A program made the translations under genes and the position numbers. A DNA stretch of 64,000 bases, taken from Strigamia acuminata. Its lineage: Eukaryota; Arthropoda; Chilopoda; Geophilomorpha; Linotaeniidae. Below, one piece after another: positions 46,873 to 57,238 of this stretch (positions are counted from its first letter, which is position 1; every line of letters starts with the position of its first letter). The notes beneath the pieces are model-generated. The model did no database searches and was not told where the DNA came from. It saw only the letters and a list, made by a program, of their open reading frames with translations. The stretch is taken from NCBI GenBank assembly GCA_949358305.1, contig OX442315.1:30220427-30284426 (forward strand). Reading direction: 5' to 3'.

Positions 46873-47837
46873 TTCGCGTATACATGTTTGTGACACGTCG
46901 CGCTTACGTGTACGTTACACGTCGCGAGAAATTTAAACAAAATAAGCCAGAATTTCAGTAAAATAAGCGTGAATTTCACTAGTATGAGCCAAAAATTTCA
47001 CAAAATAAGTCTCCAGCCAGACAAATTCGAGTTTCAAAATCAATAACGAACTGCTATACGTCCAGATTCACTTTCAGAGCTGTCAAAGTGTCTCTGAAAG
47101 AAATTATTAATTCCCATCAACAGAAATCCCCACCGTAAACTGGACCATTAACTTCCAAAACTCCATACTTCCCATCACAAAATTGCAAATCTTTTACATT
47201 GTAACGTCTTTTTTTGCCACCGTTGTTCTAGTCATTACTACTGTTCATAAAATCTTTTAATTTCCCTAAGAGTTAAATAAATACAAATACCATATATCGG
47301 CCACGGGTTCGTCGTTTCCGTTTCCGAATAACGCGCCGTCGTCTGTTTACGTTTCGAAAACATTCTCGAGTTGCGCTTTTCTGCACGGCACCGATTCTTT
47401 CAACTTGTTTCCGTCGTCTACAATATCTACATCGTACTCTTCAAATTTTCCGACAAATTTAGCTAATTTCGCATCCAATCTAATTTCTTTTACGTCGAAT
47501 TCCCTAAGTTTCTCATCGTCAAGTTTGGCTAACTTTGCATTAATTACCGAAATAATGTCTACAAACCATCGCTTTATGATGAATCAGATTTAGACTGTAG
47601 TGCACCAAGTCTTAGTAGCAGAAATGGTAGAAATTTCAGCACAAGCTTGTCTTCCGACACTGCAACTAGTTATTCCAAAAGCACTTAGAAAATTAGAACA
47701 CAGTGTGTGTCAAATCACACATATCAGCCTTCAAGTCTTTTTGTATGAATTACGAAGTTTTTTACTCTCAAATGGTTTTTAGTATTACAACAACTGTCAA
47801 ATTGTACTTTTGTGTAATGTTTCGAAAACGTTACTGC
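46873..47837. other. intergenic; one Ser/Asn/Phe-rich open stretch
   Basis: At 47290-47593 (+) an open frame encodes a Ser-, Asn- and Phe-rich low-complexity peptide without an obvious start. It may be a gene relic or repeat-derived. The GC-rich words GACACGTCGCG and TACACGTCGCG occur at 46891-46925. Nothing else recognised. Confidence 0.35.
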
Positions 47838-48023
47838 GACACACGATTTTCAAACTCAATTCAGAGGAAAATCTCGTCCAATTTACAGGGCTAAAACCCA
47901 CCACAAAAAAACTAGCTTTCCTCGCTTAAAGAAAAGAAAAAGATAAAGCACACTTGAATACTGAACCAGGAACATAGTCGGCAACAGCTTGTCTGGCAAC
48001 AGCACCGGCCATCGCCCAAAGTA
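47838..48023. repeat. partial third copy of the Copia-associated leader
   Basis: The stretch from CACGATTTTCAAACTCAATT to about 48023 resembles 48139-48310 and 51958-52100 at lower identity, placed directly before copy A. Confidence 0.65.
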
Positions 48024-49200
48024 CACCTCATTAAACAATAAGAACCACGGTCCGCATGGTCGTGTCGAGCTCGCCAAAAGATGAGTCGCGGGCTTGCAAC
48101 CCACTGGCCAGCGGCCGCGACTTAACCGTGGTCATCTCTGAGCACACGATTTTGAAACTCAATTCAGAGGAAAATTTCGGCCAATTTACAAGGCTAAAAC
48201 CAACTACAAAAAAAAACCAGCTTTCCTCGCTTAAAAAAAATAAAAAGAAAAAACACAATCGAATACTGAACCGGGGACATAGTGGGCAACAGCGCCGGTC
48301 ATCGTCCAAACGGGACATTTCTCCGCTCACAGGCGACACAGTTATCCCATTTAACAATACTCTCGGTATTTTTTTAAATGTCTTTCTCAAAAGATGAGAT
48401 AACTGTGGCGACAGTTTTACGTTTACATGACGTTATCGCCATGTGAAACGTCTCACCTGCATATTGGCGCCGACCAATCAGGATCGAGCGAATAGATATA
48501 TAAAGTATTAATTATTTTGTAATAAAGTATATTACAACAATCAACAATCAACGACGGAGAAAATTAAAACGTTTTTGACAAAGATCGAAATTTCAAGAAG
48601 CAAACAAAAATTATGACGACTAGAAGCGGAAGTTCGGTGAAAATCGAAGAATTTGGAAGCCTTGACGAATTACCAAAACCGAAAGTGCTGAAAATAAAGA
48701 TCATCGAAGAATCGGACGCACACGGCGAAAGAAACGAAACTGCGTTAAAAAGTGAGAAACCAAAGTCGCGAGAATGGTGTTTGGACAGCGGAGCAAATAG
48801 ACATGCTTGTTCGAACGAATCTACATTTTCGAAAATCGAATTCCTTAAAAACCAGAAGTTGAAAGTGGGTAATTACTCGGAATCGGTAATTGACGGAATA
48901 GGAACAGCCAAAATACTTGTCAAAAGTGAAAAAAAAGAAATTGTGAATTTGAAGTTAAAAGAAACGCTGCTTGTGCGAGATTTGGAAACGAATTTGTTAT
49001 CTGTCAAGAAGATCACTGATAACGGATACAAAGTATTGTTCGACGACAAAGTCGCAAAAATCATCAATCCGGAAGGACAAGTAGCTTTTGTGGCAAAACG
49101 GAATAATCGAGACAGATTATATTACATCATCGACCAAAGCGGAACACTCAAGCGGAAATCAAAGCACCGAAATTCGTTAATTCCTATTTTCTGTTTTTCT
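48024..49200 (+). repeat. copy A of a Copia-derived duplicated unit
   Basis: About 590 bp of leader plus an open reading frame, repeated at 51838-53395 with high identity, starting at CCTCATTAAAC. The leader ends in a TATA-like word (AGATATATAAAG, 48492-48503) about 110 bp before the ATG. It contains a pair of inverted 10-mers (CACAGTTATC and GATAACTGTG). Confidence 0.8.
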
Positions 49201-49314
49201 TTTTTCTTCTTCTTTTCGCTGACGAATGGTACCTTGGAGTGTTGGTGGCAATTTCAATTCCACCGGTTTTGCATTTCTCTGCGTAATCGTAATCGCGTAA
49301 TCGTAATTTATTAA
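48613..49314 (+). CDS. Copia-type protease / GAG-pre-integrase fragment, copy A
   Basis: A 233-aa frame. Residues about 58-68 read WCLDSGANRHAC, the Ty1/Copia aspartic protease active-site region. ETNLLSVKKITDNGYKVLF and AFVAKRNNRDRLYYI follow, typical of the protease and pre-integrase segment. Gag, integrase and reverse transcriptase are absent. The normal DSGAT/S position carries Asn, which may reduce activity. From about residue 185 the frame diverges from copy B into hydrophobic low-complexity sequence, so the true end may be shorter. It is either a decayed internal fragment or a small captured gene, because it retains an ATG and its own leader. Confidence 0.65.
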   Translation: MTTRSGSSVKIEEFGSLDELPKPKVLKIKIIEESDAHGERNETALKSEKPKSREWCLDSGANRHACSNESTFSKIEFLKNQKLKVGNYSESVIDGIGTAKILVKSEKKEIVNLKLKETLLVRDLETNLLSVKKITDNGYKVLFDDKVAKIINPEGQVAFVAKRNNRDRLYYIIDQSGTLKRKSKHRNSLIPIFCFSFFFFFSLTNGTLECWWQFQFHRFCISLRNRNRVIVIY

Positions 49315-50066
49315 TTCCTCTGCCTACAATATGCTGGTAATGTAGGTAATTTGTTTTTGTCATCCGTACTAAAAAGGATATTCACAGTAAACAGAGTTGC
49401 AATTTTCTTTAAAAATAAATATTGATACTTTGTAAAAAAGATAATATCGCCACGTTATTTTGGTAAATTGTTTCTTATTTTTTGCTGTAATCTATAATTT
49501 AGAATTAGAATAATTAGAAGTCTGAGTAGAATATTGAAAATAATGCGTGCACGAACCGATCATTTGTTTTGTTGTCTTACAAATGGTTGGTATATTTAAC
49601 GTTTCCAACCACTATGGTTAGAAGTTGGCTTTTAAAAGGCTTTTTCTTAAAGACTTTTATTTAACTTGACTTGAACATTTGTTTGTGTGTGTGTTTCAAC
49701 TTTCGGTTTGTTTAATTTGAAAAAAATGAATTAAAAGTTACAAGATTGGAAAGTAGACTTTTCTTGTGCAGTTTTTGGTCTACGTTCCAATAATAACGAT
49801 AAAATTGATATTAAAGGGAGAAACTGCTGATTTACAGCGAAATCGATTGGAATTTGCATTCTGCACAAGCTTGTATGTTTTTTTTTTGGTTTGATCAAGA
49901 AAAAGTTCCGTTTCGGGCGATCTAAGCCGGCGACCGCATGGCAAATTTAGTAAGAAATTTGAATTCGACCATAAAAACAAAAAATATGAAAAATAAACGA
50001 TTTAAAATATGTTTCCTGTGCAGAATTTGCCGCTCTTTCAAATGGTGTCAATAACTTTTTGATCTG
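49201..50066. other. repeat-derived spacer with one direct-repeat arm
   Basis: About 49646-49815 is repeated in the same orientation at about 51140-51310 (shared word CTTTTATTTAACTTGAC and TTCTTGTGCAGTTTTTGGTC), so the palindrome is flanked by direct repeats. No gene recognised. Confidence 0.55.
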
Positions 50067-50401
50067 ACAAGGAGACCGCAAGAGTGTGTAATCCACAATT
50101 GTTAAAATTGTTTGTAAATAAAGCATTCACATCACCTAAACAATCTATTTTTCTCATATTAAAATGCACCTCTCTCTCACATTGTTACAAACAGTAACAA
50201 CACACAGGATTCCTTACTGTGTGTTGAAACACCATTTTTTGATATTTTGAGTAAAAAGGTCAAGTGTAGCACTACATTTGGTGATTAGCCTGTTCAAACC
50301 TTACTCTGGAACCCAGGTAATTTGATATCACATGACATATGACATCACAACTTTGTTCACCAACATGACTGCCTGCATGAAGCAACAATAGTGTGTTGTG
50401 G

Positions 50402-50455
50402 TGGCTCAGTGGTTAAGGTAATGAATCAGGAATCTTTTCACACAGGTTCAAATCC
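50402..50455 (+). promoter_or_regulatory. tRNA-like Pol III promoter (A and B boxes), left arm
   Basis: Box A is TGGCTCAGTGG (50402-50412) and box B is GGTTCAAATCC (50445-50455); both fit the tRNA consensus. Box B sits in a perfect 5-bp T-stem (ACAGG/CCTGT). The acceptor stem does not pair, so this is tRNA-derived, probably the head of a SINE, rather than a working tRNA gene. Confidence 0.75.
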
Positions 50456-50636
50456 TGTTGTCGGTGAAAATTTTTACTTATATTTTTTCTTTATTTTTAG
50501 CAGTAAAGTTAATGTTTGTTATTTTATATTTTTTTTAATTAAAATTAAAATTTTTAAAAAAAATATAAAATAACAAACATTAACTTTACTGCTAAAAATA
50601 AAGAAAATATATAAGTAAAAATTTTCACCGACAACA

Positions 50637-50690
50637 GGATTTGAACCTGTGTGGAAAGATTCCTGATTCATTACCTTAACCACTGAGCCA
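50637..50690 (-). promoter_or_regulatory. tRNA-like Pol III promoter (A and B boxes), right arm
   Basis: Mirror copy of the left arm on the - strand, with the same A and B boxes. The two promoters point toward each other across the centre of the palindrome. Confidence 0.75.
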
Positions 50691-51025
50691 CCACAACACA
50701 CTATTGTTGCTTCATGCAGGCAGTCATGTTGGTGAACAAAGTTGTGATGTCATATGTCATGTGATATCAAATTACCTGGGTTCCAGAGTAAGGTTTGAAC
50801 AGGCTAATCACCAAATGTAGTGCTACACTTGACCTTTTTACTCAAAATATCAAAAAATGGTGTTTCAACACACAGTAAGGAATCCTGTGTGTTGTTACTG
50901 TTTGTAACAATGTGAGAGAGGGGTGCATTTTAATATGAGAAAAATAGATTGTTTAGGTGATGTGAATGCTTTATTTACAAACAATTTTAACAATTGTGGA
51001 TTACACACTCTTGCGGTCTCCTTGT

Positions 51026-51837
<812 letters not shown>

Positions 51838-53395
51838 ATACCTCATTAAACGATAAAAACTACGGTCCGCATGGTCGTGTCGAGCTCGCCAAAAGATGAG
51901 TCGCGGGCTTGCAACCCACTGACCAGCGGCCGTGACTTAATCGTAGTCATCTCTGAGCAGACGATTTTCAAACTCAATTCAGAGGAAAATCTCGGCCAAT
52001 TTACAAGGCTAAAACCAACTAAAAAAAAAACCAGCTTTCCTCACTTAAAAAAAATAAAAAGAAAAAACTCAATCGAATACTGAACCGGGGACATACTATA
52101 GTCCGTGCACGGTATCTTGATGCCAAATTCATACTGCGCATCCCATTCTGCGCAGACGATTTTCTAATTCCAGTTGCTATTTAGCAGTATTAAGCCTAAT
52201 ATTAGACCTAATAATGCTAAAATAAAGTAAATAAACAACAATAAATTCATAATTAAAAGTAATTTACAACGTAGTACCAAATTTTTTTTGTTTATTTACC
52301 TTATTTTGATATTTTCGCATTATTAGGCCTAATATTAGACTTAATACTGCCATACAACAACTGGAATTAGACAATCGTCTGCGCAAAATGGGATGCGCAG
52401 TACGAATTTAGCATCAAGATGTCGTGCGCGGACTGTAGTAGTGGGCAACAGCGCCGGTCATCGTCCAAACGAGACATTTCTCCGCTCACAGGCGGCACAG
52501 TTATCCCATTTAACAATACTTTCGGTATTTTTTTAAATGTCTTTCTCAAAAGATGAGATAACTGTGGCGACAGTTTTACGTTTACATGACGTTATCGCCA
52601 GGTGAAACGTCTCACCTGCATATTGGCGCCGACCAATCAGGATCGAGCGAATAGATATATAAAGTATTAATTATTTTGTAATAAAGTATATTACAACAAT
52701 CAACAATCAACGACGGAGAAAATTAAAACGTTTTGACAAAGATCGAAATTCCAAGAAGCAAACAAAAATTATGACGACTAGAAGCAGAAGTTCGGTGAAA
52801 ATCGAAGAATTTGGAAGCCTTGACGAATTACCAAAACCGAAAGTGCAAAAAATAAAGATCATCGAAGAATCGGACGCACACGGCGAAAGAAACGAAACTG
52901 CGTTAAAAAGTGAGAAACCAAAGTCGCGAGAATGGTGTTTGGACAGCGGAGCAAGTGTTCATGCTTGTTCGAATGAATCAGCATTTTCAGAAATCAAATT
53001 CGTTGAAAACTTGAAAGTAAATATGTCTAATAACTCGCAATCAGAAATTACCGGAATAGGAACAGTCAAAATTCTTGTCAAAAGTGAGAACGGAATTGTG
53101 AATTTGAACTTAGAAGAAACGCTGCTCTTGCGGGATTTGCGATTGCGTATTATATCTGTTGGGAAAATTACCGATAACGGATATAAAGTATTGTTCGTCA
53201 ACAATGTCGCAGAAATCATCAATCCAGAAGGACAAGTCGCTTTTGTGGCAAAACGGAATCCAGACGGATTATATTACATCATCGAACAATTAAGCAAAAA
53301 ACGAGTCAAAACGGAAACTCAAGCGGAAATCGAAATAGGAATCGGACAAAAAAAAACACTGAATTTCGTTAATTCCTATTTTCTGTTTTTTTGTT
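51838..53395 (+). repeat. copy B of the Copia-derived duplicated unit
   Basis: Same leader and open frame as copy A, enlarged by a 343-bp MITE inserted in the leader. The TATA-like word is at about 52652-52662. Confidence 0.8.
52096..52438. mobile_element. 343-bp MITE inserted in copy B leader
   Basis: Inverted ends begin CTATAGTCCGTGCACGGTAT on the left and finish with the near complement GTCGTGCGCGGACTGTAG on the right, inside longer imperfect inverted repeats. TA flanks both sides (52094-52095 and 52439-52440). Copy A has the empty site GGGGACATAGTGGGC at 48273-48287, which proves insertion and a TA duplication. Confidence 0.88.
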
Positions 53396-53466
53396 TTTCT
53401 ACCGTATCATTATTTTCTGTAACAAAATTAAAACCAAAAATTTCTAAAATCCCGTTTTTTTTTTAG
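52771..53466 (+). CDS. Copia-type protease / GAG-pre-integrase fragment, copy B
   Basis: A 231-aa frame, near identical to copy A over its first 65 residues and similar to about residue 180. The protease site is WCLDSGASVHACSN, closer to the active consensus than copy A. ISVGKITDNGYKVLF and GLYYIIEQ follow. It has the same ATG context and leader as copy A. No reverse transcriptase or integrase follows within reach. Two independently diverging but open copies hint that the frame may be maintained, though both may simply be young. Confidence 0.65.
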   Translation: MTTRSRSSVKIEEFGSLDELPKPKVQKIKIIEESDAHGERNETALKSEKPKSREWCLDSGASVHACSNESAFSEIKFVENLKVNMSNNSQSEITGIGTVKILVKSENGIVNLNLEETLLLRDLRLRIISVGKITDNGYKVLFVNNVAEIINPEGQVAFVAKRNPDGLYYIIEQLSKKRVKTETQAEIEIGIGQKKTLNFVNSYFLFFCFSTVSLFSVTKLKPKISKIPFFF

Positions 53467-54030
53467 AATGTTTTCCAAATAAAAGAAAAAATATTTATAC
53501 ATCCGAGTGTGTGGAAACTGGTGGTTTCCAAAATATACTAAATTAGTTCTATGTTCTCACCACCGTTGCGCAAGTGAAAAACCCACTTGTGACCCAGATT
53601 AAAATATTCTTCTAATCCTTTCCCTTTATACATACCATACTTGAACAATGAATAAAAACTTTACTGTGTTTTTCAAATGTAACCTGTCTACACGTTTTCT
53701 CGAGTCTGCAACAATTTCGATCTGAATCCGACTCCATCCGTCGTTTTAATAAGTTTGAAGAATATATCATTTATACAAGTTGCTCGTGCAACGTCTCAGA
53801 GTGTCAATTATTTTCCACTGTAAAGATGTGGAAAGCGAGTGAAAGCGAGTGAAAAGTGATACGATCGTCGATCATCAAAGAAAAACACACATTGGCAAGA
53901 AGTTATTTTTTAGTTAAATTTTGTACAACTAAGATCGTGATAGATTTTAAAAAATTTATCAATGCAAATATAAATACAAAAACAAAAATGAAATGAAATG
54001 AGTAATTCCAGCAATTACTGAGATTTTGAA
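53467..54030. other. intergenic, nothing recognised
   Basis: AT-rich; the words AAAGCGAGTG repeat twice at 53832-53852. No gene. Confidence 0.35.
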
Positions 54031-54468
54031 TGTGTCCAATCGGGCAGAAATGTCCTGTAAAAAATAGCTGAAATTCTGTGGAAATTTGTCAAAAAATGCC
54101 AAAAGTCGGTGCAAGTTTTGCTAGATTTGGGCACATCAAACTGCGCCCGAAAACGCCCGATCTGACAGTGTCCACGCGGGTCGGACGTGCGCACTGTCCA
54201 CGCATGTGGGCGCACGACTTACCGGCGCGTTTAAAAACAATTTTCCAATGACTGACAAAATTTGCACCGATTTTTGTCAATACTTGATAAATTCCCTCAG
54301 AATCTTAGCAATGTTTTACAAAAACCTGTGGAAATGTGTCTAATCGGGCAGAAATGTCTCGTAAAATGTTGCTGAAATTATGTGGAAATTTGTCAAAAAT
54401 TGCCAAAAGTCGGTGCAAGTTTTGCTAGATTTGGGCGCATCAAACTGTGCCCGAAAACGCCCGATCTG
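54031..54468 (+). repeat. 134-bp direct duplication
   Basis: 54031-54164 and 54335-54468 are 134 bp each and similar throughout (both contain AAAGTCGGTGCAAGTTTTGC). They are separated by 170 bp of GC-richer DNA. Confidence 0.8.
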
Positions 54469-55750
54469 GGGGACGAGAGCAGTGATTCGCGGCATGCGCG
54501 AACCGAGATTCGCGTCCAAGCAAAGCAGGAAAGCTTCCCGAGCAGCAAATGCTTGGAAATTCGATGTAGATGTCGAATTAACCGCCGAAAATCGTCCACG
54601 ACGAGCCGCCGACGAAAGGAACAACTTGGGCGAGGTATTCAATACGTTTTTCAAGCGCCATTTCATCGTCCGCCATTTTGTTTTTGCTGAAATCGCCGTG
54701 AATAAAGGATTCAGCATGCGTTTATAAGGGCAAACATTCGTTTCTCATCATATTTAAATATGATTTGTGTTGCTAAAGAACTGTGCCACACTTGTTAAAC
54801 CTTTGGCGGTGATTTTCGTGTCAGGGACACGAAAAACGAATACCAGACGTCGGCGATAATCGAGAGTGAAACGTGCGATGGTTTTGGTAGAATTCGACGC
54901 AGAAAACGACTAAATAGCGGTGGAAAATTGCAATAAGGACAGTAAGAACTCTTTTGAAATTTTTGGAATTTTGTGGCGAAGGTTTTTCGAAGTCGGGAAC
55001 ACTTGCGAAGCAGGAAAGTCAACCGCTACTAGACGAAGCAGCGACGATCGTGACTACGCGTACGAGACGTTTCCCAAGCCGAGAAATATGATGCGTAATA
55101 TTTGTTTTTAATGAAAAAATAGTCACTTAGGCAAACAAAAGACGTTTTTTTGAGTTTATTTTCAAATTTACAATAGTTAATCATAGCAGCTGTTACCACG
55201 GCATTATAGAAATGTGTAAAAAATGCCATTTAACGATGATTTGTGTGTGTCCTGGTGATATAACGCATCCGACAGTTACTATGTCTTTTAATTCTACTCA
55301 AACACGATGTTATTAATTTTGCTCCTAAATATCAAACCGAGTAGATCGCGTGATGCGTTTCACTGGAAAACCCTTAATTTACTCAACATGAAAAGTCTTC
55401 AACTTGCCCCCTCTCTTACTCATTCATGTCAAACTAACGAAGTACACGACGTCGTAAGTACATGACGTCGCTTATACAATGAAGGTTTTGAAATTTGAAA
55501 TTTGAAATTTGAAACATTAGCAAAATTTTGAAAGAAAAAATAAATTAAAAAAAAAAATAAATTATAAAGGAAAATATAAAAATTTGTTTACACTGTTCGA
55601 TTTTTTAAAAAATCACTTGAAAGGTCATTGCTTTGCTGTTGCTTTGTGTAGTAAGATTGATGGAAATTATTCATAGCTCGTGTAAATTGCTTTAGGGTTA
55701 AACTAAATTACGCTTGGATGTTGCAATCCCTTGGTCGGAATATGAATTTA
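54469..55750. other. intergenic, nothing recognised
   Basis: Moderately GC-rich to 54620, then AT-rich. Short open frames in several phases (54380-54727) look repeat-derived. A GAAATTT run occurs at 55489-55510. Confidence 0.35.
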
Positions 55751-56495
55751 TACAGGGTGTTTCGCTTAAGACTCCCCAATCAATTTCCAGAATAAGTCTA
55801 TGCTTTTTTAAAAAACCAAGCAGACTATCCTATAGCAAAGTAGGGATGACGAATCGAATGGTGTAATCAAATTTCATGTCAAACATGCAACAATGCACTT
55901 TTCATTCGCTAACTCATTAACTGGTTGAGATAGAGCAAAATTTCCAATTACAAAGTTGTAGAACACCATCAAATTAGTACTAACCAACTGATCTTAGCCA
56001 TCTTAAGTTAAATTTTTTCATTTTAAAATGAAAACAAATCAGCTGAAATAAAGCCAGCCATTGTGACAAAAATTAAATTTCTACTGCAAAAGTACTGAAT
56101 TTCTTCAATAAATGTATTCAAATTTGCATTATTATGCAAGCAAACAAAAAAAACTACTGTATTTTTTTAATTAATTAATTTATTTTGTATGAATAAAAAT
56201 TTTCATTTTGCTGATTTTCTTTTTAAGAAAGCAGTAAACTTAAGGTGACTAAGATAAGTTGGATAGTACTAATTTGATAGTTCTCTACAACTTTGTAATT
56301 GGAAATTTTTCTCTATCTCAACCAGTTAACGAGTTAGCGAATGAAAAGTGCATTGTTGCATGTTTGACATGAAATTTGATTACACCATTGGATTCATCAT
56401 CCCTACTTTGCTATAGGATAGTCTGTTTGGTTTTTTAAAAAAGCATGTACTTATTCTGGAAATTGACTGGGGAGTCTTAAACGAAACACCCTGTA
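55751..56495. mobile_element. 745-bp foldback-type MITE with long inverted repeats
   Basis: Ends TACAGGGTGTTTCG and CGAAACACCCTGTA are flanked by TA. The arms of about 250 bp are inverted copies of each other (for example ATAGAGCAAAATTTCCAATT on the left against AATTGGAAATTTTTCTCTAT on the right), with an AT-rich centre. No coding capacity. Confidence 0.85.
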
Positions 56496-56785
56496 TACAG
56501 GGTGTTTCGTTTTTCTCAAAACTTTTCAGTAAGAAATAATTTTTTTCATAACGGTTCTTGACTAATTGGATGATGCTCTACAACTTTCTAATTCACCTTT
56601 TTGCTCTATCTGTCACGGTTCTCAAGTTACAAGATGGATGACTTTGAATATGACCTCTGAGGTCAAGTTCGATTTCATAATCGGATTTTCCCCAAAAAAC
56701 TACCCTTACAATCATGTTGCTAAATCAACAACTAAAACAGTTTGGGAATTATTTGCTGTGAACCATACTTTTTGTACACCCTGTA
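56496..56785. mobile_element. 290-bp MITE abutting the foldback element
   Basis: Starts TACAGGGTGTTTCG and ends GTACACCCTGTA, flanked by TA. It directly follows the previous element and shares its terminal words, with different internal sequence. Either it is a related MITE inserted at the edge, or it is half of an older copy. Confidence 0.7.
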
Positions 56786-56787
56786 TA

Positions 56788-57238
56788 TTTCTACACTCTT
56801 TTGATTTTGATTTTTCATTATCACTTACAATTCTTCATTGAAAATGTTGAAAAACAAATTGATCACGTTTATCTGAAATCTACGTGTGACTGTTTCACCA
56901 CATCGCACACTCAGCTGTCGCTGTGGGCTGTTTTCAAGTTACTTTACTATAAAAACGTCGTGAAATCATAATTTTAATTTCGAGTGACACTTTAAGCCAT
57001 TTAAACCGGAATAAAAGGTGTTTTTCACATGCAAAACCACATTATTTCATGTTTAAACTGTTCAAATGACTTTATTTAACGCGCATTAAGAGAGAAAACG
57101 TCAAATAAATTTAATTTTAACCAAAAATGGCCCTTTTCATGCAGTATTTCATCAAAAAATGGCGTTTTAAATGTGAAAAACATTCAATATTTCGTGTTTA
57201 AACTGCTTAAATGTCATTAATTACTGTCATTTAGTTAT
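56788..57238. other. downstream of the UBR4 remnant, nothing recognised
   Basis: I looked on the - strand for the missing last 100 or so residues of UBR4 and found nothing matching. Confidence 0.4.

Larger units (their letters stand above)
50067..51025. repeat. 959-bp near-perfect palindrome with tRNA-like sequence in both arms
   Basis: Two arms of about 470 bp in inverted orientation meet at about 50546 across a short AT-only centre. I count only about three differences between arms (for example ACCTCTC against ACCCCTC, and TCTTTTCAC against TCTTTCCAC). Outer ends begin ACAAGGAGACCGC and end with its complement. It has no open frame of interest. Confidence 0.9.

Noticed and set aside
47290-47593. 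Ser/Asn/Phe-rich open stretch resembling a nucleoporin-type low-complexity region
   Set aside because: No start, no repeat of FG motifs and no flanking exons; low complexity alone is not enough.
50391-50701. Two identical 60-codon frames and possible tRNA genes on opposite strands
   Set aside because: Both follow from the palindrome. The A and B boxes are good but the acceptor stem does not pair, so I call them tRNA-derived promoters, not tRNA genes.
54380-54727. Overlapping open frames of about 100 codons in three phases
   Set aside because: Several frames open at once in a GC-richer repeat is typical of chance; none has a motif.
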